DNA from: Chloroflexota bacterium
GTDB lineage: Bacteria; Chloroflexota; Anaerolineae; Promineifilales; Promineifilaceae
DNA: 64,000 nt
Direction: 5' to 3'
Assembly (NCBI GenBank): GCA_024275635.1
Contig: JAJRYT010000010.1
Span: forward strand, 1-64,000
This document shows, one piece after another, positions 27,437 to 37,200 of the stretch. The stretch's first letter is position 1. Every line of letters begins with the position of its first letter. The notes below the pieces were generated by a model. The model worked only from the letters and a program-made list of their open reading frames with translations, did not search any database and had not been told where the DNA came from. Position numbers and translations under genes: made by a program.

Positions 27437-27507
27437 AAAAACCCGTTGAAAACGGGTTGAAATGCGCTCGAACCGGGTCTTTAGCGCGTTTCAACGCACT
27501 TTTGGTA

Positions 27508-27536
27508 TTAGATGTGGATTTCCAATCCACATCTAA
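27508..27536. repeat. perfect 13-bp-stem palindrome
   Basis: TTAGATGTGGATT and AATCCACATCTAA flank a 3-base loop. The layout (13-18 bp arms, 3-base loop) is like the RAYT-associated palindromes but the sequence differs. Confidence 0.65.
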
Positions 27537-27819
27537 TTGTAAAGATGATTGTGTCAGAAATGAACCACGCCAAAATAACTGTCCGTTCGTGAACCTCCGG
27601 GAGGATGACTCTGGAGGCACATCTAAACTACGATGCTGACCAATGAGGGCAGAACGGTGATGATTGCGTTGGCGCTGCCAAAAACCTGGCCTGAATGATA
27701 TCTTACGACTACCTTACAGTAATTTTATCTGTAAGGATCAATCCGTATAGTTTATCTACCACTTCCAAAATAAAAAAAGGAAGGAGCGGAAATAGTCTGA
27801 ATCACAATGGAGCCAGACA

Positions 27820-28212
27820 GTGAACAAGTCAATCTTAGTAGCAGACGACGATCCCATGATTCGCAGCTTGCTGCGCGTGATACTGGAAACGGCTAATTAT
27901 ACCGTTTTTGAAGCCCAAAACGGAACGGAGGCCGTGGAAAAAGCAAAACAAATCCAGCCTGATGTCCTGATTTTGAATATTCAAATGCCACAAATGGATG
28001 GCATCACGGTTTGCCAAACTTTACGGCGCGAAGAGACAACGGCCGTATTACCCATTGTGATTCTGAGCGGTCAGGCACATATAACGGCCGTTAACCGCGG
28101 ACTGCTCGCTGGCGCCAACCGGTATATGATCAAGCCCATGACGCCCAGCGCTCTGCTTAAAAATGTTTATGAAATGCTGGGCAACAATCCCACCCCCCCT
28201 TTACCAAACTAA
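27820..28212 (+). CDS. CheY-like receiver lacking the phospho-acceptor Asp
   Basis: A 130-residue single receiver domain starting at GTG 27820, with GGAG ten bases upstream. The acid pocket (ADDDP), Ser of VILSG and Lys of MIKP are present. The residue that should accept phosphate is Asn53 (VLILNIQMPQMDG), where relatives have Asp. This is a single-base change (GAT to AAT). It may be a phosphorylation-independent pseudo-receiver. No kinase is adjacent. Confidence 0.88.
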   Translation: MNKSILVADDDPMIRSLLRVILETANYTVFEAQNGTEAVEKAKQIQPDVLILNIQMPQMDGITVCQTLRREETTAVLPIVILSGQAHITAVNRGLLAGANRYMIKPMTPSALLKNVYEMLGNNPTPPLPN

Positions 28213-28282
28213 CAGCCAGGCCGCGACAGGCGAATTTTTCGCCGTGAATTGCCAGAATATCCGCTCTGATACACCCGACTGT

Positions 28283-29191
28283 CTATCCTTTTAATGCTGT
28301 AAACCCCTCCCCCATTGCCCGGTGACTGACTCCAATCGTCAAAAACGCCGCCGGATCTACCTCCGCCACCACCCGCTTCACTGCATTAACCTGCGGCCGG
28401 TACATCGTACACATCACCATGTACCGCCGGCGATGTGTGTAAGCCCCCGTAATCTCCCAATAGCTCACCCCCCGATGCAGCCGCTCCATCAACGCCGCCG
28501 CCATCTCCTCCGGTAAATCAGTCACAATCGTAGCCGTGCGCGTACTGCTCGCCCCTTCCAACGTGTAATCCGAAGCCAATCCTTGCAAAAACAATACCAA
28601 AATGCCATACAACGCAATTTCCCACCCAAAAATCAGGGCGGCAGCCAGAATAATCACCCCATCGGCAAAGAAAAAAGCCTGGCTTAAAGGCAAACCCGTG
28701 CGCTGTTGAATCACCCGGCCAATGATGCCCGTACCGCCGAACGTACTGCCCGCACGATACACCAACCCGGCGCTAATACCGCCGACAATACCAGCATAAA
28801 TACTGCTAAGCAAAATATCATCCGTCAAAGGAAACTGCGGCATCCAAATCGGCAAATACACCACAAAGATATCCGTCACTACCGAAAAAACAGTAGCTGT
28901 ATACAATGTTCGCACAACAAACCGCCAGCGGCCTAAATTGTAATACCCCAAAATTAATAGAGGCGTATTCATCACCCAATACATCAACCCCACCGGCCAA
29001 CCAGTGAAACGATTGATCATAATGCTGACGCCGGATAAGCCGCCAGCGACAATATTTTCGGGAAGTTGAAAGACCACATAGGCCCACGCGCCCAATATCG
29101 CGCCTATGGTCAGCAGCGCGATCACTTGTACATTATGCCACACGCGATTCCCGGCGGGAAACCGGGCAAATTTGCGCCAATTACGTTTCAT
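28283..29191 (-). CDS. YitT family membrane protein (DUF161-DUF2179)
   Basis: A 302-residue protein with five or six TM segments in the first 210 residues, including AGGLSGVSIMI and GSTFGGTGIIGRV, typical of DUF161. It ends with a cytoplasmic DUF2179 domain (SYWEITGAYTHRRRYMVMCTM). The family is common; its transport role is not established. It starts at 29191, six bp after the DUF971 stop, so the two are probably co-transcribed. Confidence 0.9.
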   Translation of the reverse strand: MKRNWRKFARFPAGNRVWHNVQVIALLTIGAILGAWAYVVFQLPENIVAGGLSGVSIMINRFTGWPVGLMYWVMNTPLLILGYYNLGRWRFVVRTLYTATVFSVVTDIFVVYLPIWMPQFPLTDDILLSSIYAGIVGGISAGLVYRAGSTFGGTGIIGRVIQQRTGLPLSQAFFFADGVIILAAALIFGWEIALYGILVLFLQGLASDYTLEGASSTRTATIVTDLPEEMAAALMERLHRGVSYWEITGAYTHRRRYMVMCTMYRPQVNAVKRVVAEVDPAAFLTIGVSHRAMGEGFTALKG

Positions 29192-29197
29192 CTCGCT

Positions 29198-29536
29198 CTA
29201 GCTCTCCGGCAGACAAACCGGGCAGGGACAGGCCTGGCGCAAAAATTCCCAGGTGTAAATGCCCGCTAAATGGCCGTCACTCCATCGAAACTGAAGAGCA
29301 TAACTGCCAACAGCTTCGACTTGCTCCAGGTTAATCCCTTCGTTGACGGTGTCACGAACAGCACGCCGATCAGGGGGCTGGCCCATGTTCTCATGGCCGC
29401 CGCGACATTCGGCGCAAGGGCAGGCCGCACGCAGCCCGGCGAAGGGGTAGCTGCTTTCATGACCATCATTCCAGGTGATTTTTACGACACGTTGGGTACG
29501 ATCGGCCGTGATGCCGGTTGGTCGAAATTTGTTCAT
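29198..29536 (-). CDS. DUF971 domain protein
   Basis: A 112-residue protein of the DUF971 family (also called the gamma-butyrobetaine hydroxylase-like N-terminal domain). Four Cys residues lie in ACPCAECRG and ACPCPVC, and the family core ITWNDGHESSYPF and FRWSDGH is clear. It is often found near iron-sulfur or cofactor genes and may bind metal. It is first gene of a two-gene unit with yitT. Confidence 0.85.
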   Translation of the reverse strand: MNKFRPTGITADRTQRVVKITWNDGHESSYPFAGLRAACPCAECRGGHENMGQPPDRRAVRDTVNEGINLEQVEAVGSYALQFRWSDGHLAGIYTWEFLRQACPCPVCLPES

Positions 29537-29995
29537 AAATCTAATGCCTCCGACAGTTGATGAAAATACTGTACCACCAACGTATTTATTTGCCGATCCC
29601 GGTTTTACGAGGTGGGGGGGTAAACGGCCGTTTACCCCGCACCTCGCTGGCGATCAGCATATTTGACCTTCAGCGTCGCGCTGAGTACGGTAAAGACAGC
29701 CATCTCATACGATTGCCATCTTTATCAGCGCCCAGCCATGCCCGCAAAGCTTTGGCGGAACAGCGCAACAGTAAACCTTTGACATATCATTATACAATCA
29801 TTAACATGTTAAATAATTCAATGTATACCTTCTTACGCAAATAGCTTTTTCAAAATGTATGATCACCCTCCCGGAAGTTAGCCTGACCAAACCAGCTAAC
29901 CACTCACGAACCTCCGGGAAGATGCCTTAATAGTTTTACTAAAATTTTACCTGTAATGATATCAACACGAATCAACCGCTGAGGAGGACAGTATT
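29537..29995. other. intergenic region upstream of the ABC ATPase
   Basis: About 460 bp with no supported gene. It holds one ACGGCCGT (29624) within a GGTAAACGGCCGTTTACC palindrome, an AT-rich stretch (29770-29850), and a copy of the CACGAACCTCCGGGAAGATG repeat (29904) shared with 27588. The ABC gene promoter should be near 29930-29970. Confidence 0.5.
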
Positions 29996-30673
29996 ATGAC
30001 CAGTATCTTGCAAACAATCGGCCTACAAAAAGCATACCAGATGGGCGAAGTCACCGTGAACGCGCTGCAAGGCGTGGATTTTACGGTTGAGAAGGGCGAA
30101 TTTGTAGCCATCATGGGACCGTCCGGCTCCGGCAAATCTACTTTACTGCATTTACTGGGTGGCCTGGACGCCCCCAGCGACGGCGAGGTGATGTTAGGCG
30201 GGCGGCGGCTGGCCCATCTCAGCGACGATGACATCACGATTGTGCGGCGGCGGCAGATTGGCTTCATCTTTCAATTTTTCAACCTGCTGCCCACCCTGTC
30301 GGCGGCGGAGAATGTGGCCCTGCCTTTGCTGATTGACGGCCGTTCCCTGGACGAATACCGCCTCCGCATTGACGAACTGCTGACCTTGGTAGGGCTGGGC
30401 GACCGGCAAGACCACAAACCCGATCAGCTATCCGGCGGCCAGCAGCAGCGTGTCGCCATCGCCCGCGCCCTCGTCACCGACCCCGTCATCGTTCTCGCCG
30501 ATGAACCCACCGGCAACCTGGACAGCGAATCAGGCGACGAAATTCTGCGCCTGCTGCGCCGCGCCTGTGACGAGAAGCAGCAAACCATCGTCATGGTGAC
30601 GCACGATCCCAAAGCGGCCGAATACGCGGATCGAATTGTCAGATTAAAGGATGGATTAGTCGAGACGGGATAA
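29996..30673 (+). CDS. ABC transporter ATP-binding protein (LolD/MacB type)
   Basis: A 225-residue ATPase with Walker [10 protein letters not shown], signature LSGGQQQR, Walker B VIVLADEP, and the H-loop VTHD. GAGGAGG precedes the ATG. Families like this power FtsX-type permeases. The nearest plus-strand permease is the 2298-residue fusion 565 bp downstream, with two minus-strand genes between. That makes the fusion its likely partner. Confidence 0.93.
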   Translation: MTSILQTIGLQKAYQMGEVTVNALQGVDFTVEKGEFVAIMGPSGSGKSTLLHLLGGLDAPSDGEVMLGGRRLAHLSDDDITIVRRRQIGFIFQFFNLLPTLSAAENVALPLLIDGRSLDEYRLRIDELLTLVGLGDRQDHKPDQLSGGQQQRVAIARALVTDPVIVLADEPTGNLDSESGDEILRLLRRACDEKQQTIVMVTHDPKAAEYADRIVRLKDGLVETG

Positions 30674-30690
30674 ACAGGATTCTTCAATGC

Positions 30691-30960
30691 TCACACAGGA
30701 TAAACGTCTGTCTCAAGAAGACGGCCGTGTACCCATAACTCAGCTTCACTCAAATCAAGTTCATCATTCCAACTGATACCATATCCACCGGCATCCACCT
30801 GCACCGCATTGAAAAAAGCATCATGATGCAGCAGCGCAAACTGATCATCTTCAAGCAAGCGCGTACAATCATAAATTTTCTGCGTGCCGTTCTGAAATAT
30901 CACCAACAGCCGCTTGCCCGGAATAGGACGTACAGCTTCAATTTTTGGATACTTGTCCAT
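30691..30960 (-). CDS. DUF2442 protein
   Basis: An 89-residue protein with the DUF2442 core (LVIFQNGTQKIYDC, GYGISWNDELDLSEAELW). It overlaps the DUF4160 gene upstream by one base, the usual arrangement of this pair, which has been proposed as a toxin-antitoxin-like unit. Its role here is inferred from the pair only. Confidence 0.8.
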   Translation of the reverse strand: MDKYPKIEAVRPIPGKRLLVIFQNGTQKIYDCTRLLEDDQFALLHHDAFFNAVQVDAGGYGISWNDELDLSEAELWVHGRLLETDVYPV

Positions 30961-31208
30961 CAGTCTAACCCTGGTAATTTTCTAAAATCCTGCGTTTGCC
31001 ACATTGTTAACAACTCTTTTTGGTACTGTAACGCCCATTCACGAATGAGTTTTCGCGCTCGTCGCGGCAAATCTCCTTCAATCATCTCCAATGTTTCTAT
31101 CTCAAAAACGCCATTGTACTCGCCATAAATTGCGTGAAAATGGGCAACGCCATGTTCCCGAAAATACATCTTGATGAGGATGCCGTAGAATCTCGTTATA
31201 ACAGGCAT
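30960..31208 (-). CDS. DUF4160 protein
   Basis: An 82-residue protein of the DUF4160 family, with FYGILIKMYFREHGVAHFHA at the start and REWALQYQKELLTMW near the end. It is first of a two-gene unit with DUF2442, transcribed against the surrounding ABC genes. DUF4160 is thought to be the toxin-like partner, but this is not proven. Confidence 0.8.
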   Translation of the reverse strand: MPVITRFYGILIKMYFREHGVAHFHAIYGEYNGVFEIETLEMIEGDLPRRARKLIREWALQYQKELLTMWQTQDFRKLPGLD

Positions 31209-31238
31209 AGTGCAAGTATATCATAATTAGGAAATCCC

Positions 31239-34200
31239 ATGCGCTCTACAAAAGGTCTTATTTGGCGCAACTTAACCGCCCACCCTTTGCGCAGCATTTT
31301 AACCGCGCTGGCGATTACGCTGGGCGTGGCCATGGTGTTGGCGGCCACTGTCATCGGGCAGGCGGCCAACCAGCAGGCAACGGCCGTCTCCGCCACCGCC
31401 CTCCCCATTGATTTAGAAATCGCAGCCAGGGACAACGCCCCCTTTGCAGCCCCCCTCCTGGCCTCCCCCCTCATCCAATCCACCCTGCCTCAACTTCACA
31501 TCGCCGCCCAGATGCAGCCATCTGACCAAATGCAGTCATCCGGCCGCAGTTTGGAGATCGTTGGCACAGAATTGTCGCTGTACGCAGAAATTTATAGGCC
31601 GGAATTAGCCAACGGCCGTTTCCCCGCCACCCCCAACGCCATCATCCTACCCATGACCGTCGCCCTGCAAAACAATCTCAACGTCGGCGATGAAATCACC
31701 CTGGCGGCGGACGGCCGTCGGCAAACATTCATCGTTGCCGGGCGATTGAAATTGGAAACCGGATCGGTCATTGGACAGAAAACGACGGCATTTGTCCCTC
31801 TGGCGGTGGCGCAGGAATTAGCCGGGCTGCCCAACCAGGTTGACCGCATTGACGTACTGTTGGCTGCCGACGCCAATCCGGACGAAGCGAAAAGCAGCCT
31901 CTCGCAGCAGCTTGGCCCCGATTTGATTGTCTCCCGAACGGCCGTTCCCGGCAGCGCCAACTTCAACCTGATCATCATCCAGGCCGGGATGAGTATCGTC
32001 GGCCTCATCATCCTCTTTGCCGCCGCCTTCGTCATCCTCAACGCCTTCGCCATGTCCGTCACCGCCCGCACCGAGGAGATTGGGGCGCTGCGCGCTTTGG
32101 GAATGAAGCGGCGACAGATATTGCGGCTGGTACTGAGTGAAGCGCTGATTTTGGCCGCGATTGGCGCGGGTTTGGGCATCCTGATGGGGATTGGGCTGGC
32201 CTACGCTATTTTGCAAGGGCAGCAGTTGCTCGCCGACGCCGAATTTGTCGTGCCCTGGTGGGGACTGCTCATTGGGCCGCTGCTGGGGTTAAGCGTCACT
32301 CTAGCCGCCGCCTATTTTCCCGCTCGGCGCGCCAGCCGCGTACCGCCCATTGTGGCCGTACGCAACTATCAGGTAACGGCCGCTTCTGGCTGGGCCATTA
32401 CATCCGGCAGTCGAATGGGTCTGATTTTGTTGGTTTTGACAATTGTGGGAACGGCCGTTTTCGCCCTCATCGGCCAACCCAACATCTTTGTCGCTCTGGG
32501 CGCGTTTGGCGTCGCGTTGATATTGTTGCTGGCGTGCATCGTCTTGCTGCTGCCGGGATTGGCAGTGCGGTTGGGAACGGCCGTTCGCCCCCTCCTTGTG
32601 CGCTGGCAGGGGACAAACGGCCGTCTCGCCGCCGATAACCTGAGCCGCAACCCCCTGCGCACCGCCCTCACTGCCAGCGCCCTCATGGCCGGGCTGCTCA
32701 TGATCATCGCCACAACCGGCTTCCTGCAAATCTTCCTCAAAGGCGGCTTCAGCGCGCCCGTTTCCCAAATTCAGGGGGATGCCTTCATCTATTTCGACCT
32801 GCTCAACGTCGCGGACGACGAATTTGATTACGACAATCTGAATTTTGACTCCTTCTTCGACGCCATGGATCCCAATCTTACCGGCGAATTGGAGGCTTTG
32901 GCCGCCGCCGGAACCGTCAGGCTCATGCCCATACGCGGCGTGGAAGTACCGCCGGAACTACAATTAACGCCGGGCAGTCCCGCCTTGCTTGTCGATCCGC
33001 AATCCTATTTTGACAGCGGTAATTTCACCCTGTTTGAAGGCGACCAGGCGCAGGCGTTGGCCTGGCTGGCGCAAGGCAACGCCATCCTGCTGCAACCCTA
33101 TCTGGCCGAGCGCGTCAACGCTGGCGTAGGCGACACTGTAACCATTCCCACGCCGCGCGGAGATGTGGATTTCATCGTTGCCGGGATTGGCGGCAGCAGT
33201 TTTCCGATGGCGATTTTGCCCTTCAGCGCCGGCAAACAGTATTTTGACGCCGCCGAACCCTCGTTCATCGGGCTGTTAATTCCCGACAGCCAGGATGCGG
33301 AACAAGTGATGACGGCCGTCGAAGCTATCGTCAATCGCTATCCTGAGTATGCCATTTTCCACGTTGACGACATGATTGATCCGGTCATGTCCGCGATGGG
33401 TCAACTGCAACAAACCTTGACCGCGCTCCTGTCCATGGCCGTCATTGTGGCCGCGCTGGGCGTGGTAAACACAATGGTCGTCAATGTGGCCGAACGGCGG
33501 CGCGAAATTGGCATGTTTCGCGCTGTGGGAGCGACGCAGCGGCAGGTGCGGCAAACGGTCATCGCCGAAGCCGCTGTGTTGGGATTCATCGCCGCGCTGA
33601 TTGCCGCGCTGTTCAGCTTTTTGCTCATCGGGCTGCTGGCCTTGTTATTTATCCCCAATGGGTACGCTTCAATGGGCGTGATTGTGGATGCGGCGCTGTG
33701 GCAGGAAGCGTATGGGCCAGCCTTACGCGATATGAGCGCAGCAACGGCCGTTTCCCTCATCCTGGCTCCCCTCATCGCGGCGCTGGCCGCTGCCTACCCC
33801 GCCCGGCAAGCCGCCGCCGTCAACATCGTGGAAGCGACCCGCAGCGAACGACTGTCGCTGACCAAATCGGGCGACGGCCGTATCGAATCCCATCGCCGCC
33901 AACCAACCCGCCATCTCACCAGTCTGGCCTGGCGCAATTTGCAGGAACACCGGCTGCGTACTTTTTTGAGCGCGACGGCCGTCGCCCTGGGCACAGCCAC
34001 CTTCGTCGCCGCCGATTTTGCCAACAGCGGCATCCTCAACCTGGAAACCGGCGGCGACAACCTGCTGGCTTCCTTCATGGACGGGATGGGTATTATTTTG
34101 CAAGCGATTGGCGTCATTATTTTGGCGGCCGCCGCCTTCCTCATTTTTAACGCCTTCGCCATGACCGTCGCCCAGCGGCGGCGGCAGTTGGGCTTGCTGC

Positions 34201-37200
34201 GCTCGTTGGGCATGACGCGGCGACAGGTTGTGCGCCAATTGCTGGCCGAAGCGTGGCTGACCGGCGGCGCAGGCACGCTGTTGGGACTGATTGCCGGGCC
34301 GCTGTTAGGCAGCGTCATTTTGCAATTTATCAAAGCCAGCGGCGTTGAAATTGGCAGCGGCGCCATCTCCTTTTCCACCCTCCTCATGGCCATCGTCGCC
34401 GGATTGGGCATCACCACGCTCTCTGTTTGGATTCCGGCCAAACGCGCGGCCAAAGTGTCGCCGTTAGCCGCGTTACAAGATATTGGCGAGCGGAAGCTGG
34501 AACAGCAATCGCCAATCTTCAATCTTCAATTTTCAATCGCCATCTTTTTAATCTTTGCCCTCACCCTCTATCTCGCCATCGCACCACCCGGCGCATGGAT
34601 TGGTTTGCATCCGCCCTGGCATTTTCTGGTTCCCTGGTTGGTGATGGCCCCCTGGTTTGTGGCGATTGGGCTATTGCTGCCCACGTTGGCGGAGGCGATG
34701 CGGCGGATGACGGCACGGCCGTTAACCCGCATTTTGGGCGCAACCGGCCGCCTCATCAGCGACAACATGGGGCGCGACCGGCGGCGGACGACGTTGACCA
34801 TCCTTACCTTCGTCGTCGGTCTGGCGATGATTGTGGGGCTGAACGGGATGCTCACCTTCATGAATGAAGTCCTGCTGGTGGAATCGGCGCAAGGGTTGCT
34901 GGGAGAGACCATCTGGTTCGTTCACCCCTTCGACAACAGTAATGGCCTGGCCCAATTAGACGAGTACAACCGGGGCGAGGGGCTATCGCCGCAGGTGCAG
35001 GCGGACGTGATCGCGTTGGCCGAAGGGCGGGCTGAAGTGCAGGCGCAATATATGGCGCTTGTGCCGGAAATTGGCTCGCCGCTGCCAGGGTTTCCGACGG
35101 CTTTGACTGACGCTCGCTATTTGGCAAACAGCCACCATTACACGCTGACGGAAGGGGATTGGGAAACGGCCGTTCCCATCATGGAAGGATCGGGCTGCGG
35201 CTTGCTCATCCCGCCCACCGTCGCCGGTCAGCATCAGGCGAGCGTCGGCGACACGCTGACCATCACCGGCAAAAATGGCCCGGTCAACTGCACGGTGGCC
35301 GGGATTGGGCATGGCGGCGCGACGCCGGTATCCATCATCAGCATCGCGGCCAAAGATGCGTTTGTGGATGGAGAGCCGACGCAATTGTCGGTACGGCCGT
35401 ATCCCGGCGCCGACCCCACTGCCCTGGAAGCTGATTTACGCGATTTGGCCGAGCGGCACGGCGACGCCGCCTGGGTGACGACGCCGGAAGATGAAATCGC
35501 TTCGGTCATTGATACCAGCGACCAGTTGGAAGGAATCGCCAACGGGATGCTGCTGCTGGCGGTGTTGGCGGCGGCGCTGGGCATGATCAACACAACTGTG
35601 ACCAGCGTCACTGAGCGACGGCATGAATTGGGCTTGCTGCGGGCGGTGGGCGCGACCCGGCGACAGGCGACTCTTGTTGTCGTGGGCGAAGCGGCGTTGA
35701 TGGGCTTCACCGGCGGCTTCATCGGTCTGATTGCCGGGGCGGGCGTGACGATGATTTACGCGCTTTCCTTTGGCGGCATCCCCTTTGGCCTGGTGGATCT
35801 GGCGTTGTGGCCGGCGGCGTTGCAAAGCGTTGGCCCAGCGCTGGCGCAGGGGTTGCCGGCGCTGATTTTGGTTCCCATCGTCAGCGCCAGCGCCGCCTAT
35901 TTCCCGGCGCGGCAGATTTTGCGGGGAACGGCCGTAGAAACATTGCAGGAACAGAGGCCCACATCCGTGAAGCGGCAGGCAGCGGGATTGTTGAGCCGGG
36001 GCGGCATTCGGACGCGGTTTGTGCTGGGTACGGCCGTTCTCATGCTCCTCGTTTTGGCGGGATTAACGGCCGTCGTCGTCCGCCACTCCCGCAATTACCT
36101 GGAAGAAACGACAGCCGACGTCGTGACCTCGTTAGTCGAACTGAACGCCAGCATGGTCGAATTCAATCTGCCGCCGGACGCCGATATGCTGACGTTGGAC
36201 GCGCTGCAAAGCGGCAGTTTGGACGCCGACGCGCTGCTCCAATTCCGCTCCCTGATTGACGAGATGAACGCCTACGGGCTGACCGAGTTTGTCATCGCCG
36301 ACCAGGATGATATTGTCCTATTTGGCTTTGACATGGGGCAAATGGGGACGGCGCTGGAGCCATTGGCAGATGAGGGGAAGGCGGTTACGGCCGTCACCGA
36401 AACCGACTCCGGCCAACGTGAAATCCAAGCCGCCGCCCCCATCCGCAGTGAAAACGGCGACCTATTGGGCAGCGTGCGCCTGCGGATGGAGTTGGGCGAA
36501 ATCGGCGGCTTTTTGCGCGATTTGAACCGGGCGATTTTGGGGATGGGAGCGTTCATTCTGGCGTTGGGGCTGGCGCTGGCCTGGCGGACGACGACGCCGC
36601 TAGCGCGCGCGACGCGCCAACTCTCGGCGGGGGCGGAACAAGTGGGGCAAGGACGATTTGCGCCGCTGACCCTGCCCCGGACGTCGCTGACGCGCCGTTT
36701 GTTGAATGTGTCGCTGCGGGTGAAGTTGACGGCCGTCATGGTCATCCTCCTCATCCTGCTGGTGGGCGCGTTGGAACAAGTCATCCTACCCATCGAGCGG
36801 CGCAAAGTAGAGGAAGTGACGCAGAACACGCTCATCGCGGGGACGGAATGGATGGCGCAGATGCTCTCATCCGGCATTGCCGACCAATCGGCGGCCCTTT
36901 CCGATTTCAGCGATCTCAACGATTTGCTGCGCCTGATGCAAGGGTCTGACATCGGCCAGATACAAGATTTGAGCCGGCAGATGCAAAACGAGGCTATCGC
37001 CTACAGCGCATTGATTAACGAAAAAGGCATTATCCAACTGTCCGACCAGTTCGATTTAATTGGCGGCGAAGTTGCCATCCCGGCCCAAACCCTGATTAAA
37101 GAGGCAGATTGGCAGGGCGAGCCTATCTGGCACATCACGACGCCGCTGCGGGATGAGGCCAGCGGAGACGTGACCGGCGGGCTGCAAATTGGCGTGTATC

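Larger units (their letters stand above)
27312..27819. other. repeat-rich intergenic region
   Basis: About 500 bp with no supported gene. It holds a nested inverted repeat (27327-27436), a hairpin of ACCCGTTGAAAACGGGT, a perfect palindrome (27508-27536), and a stretch around 27588-27750 that resembles 29904-29960. The segment just before 27820 should hold the promoter of the receiver gene. Confidence 0.6.
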
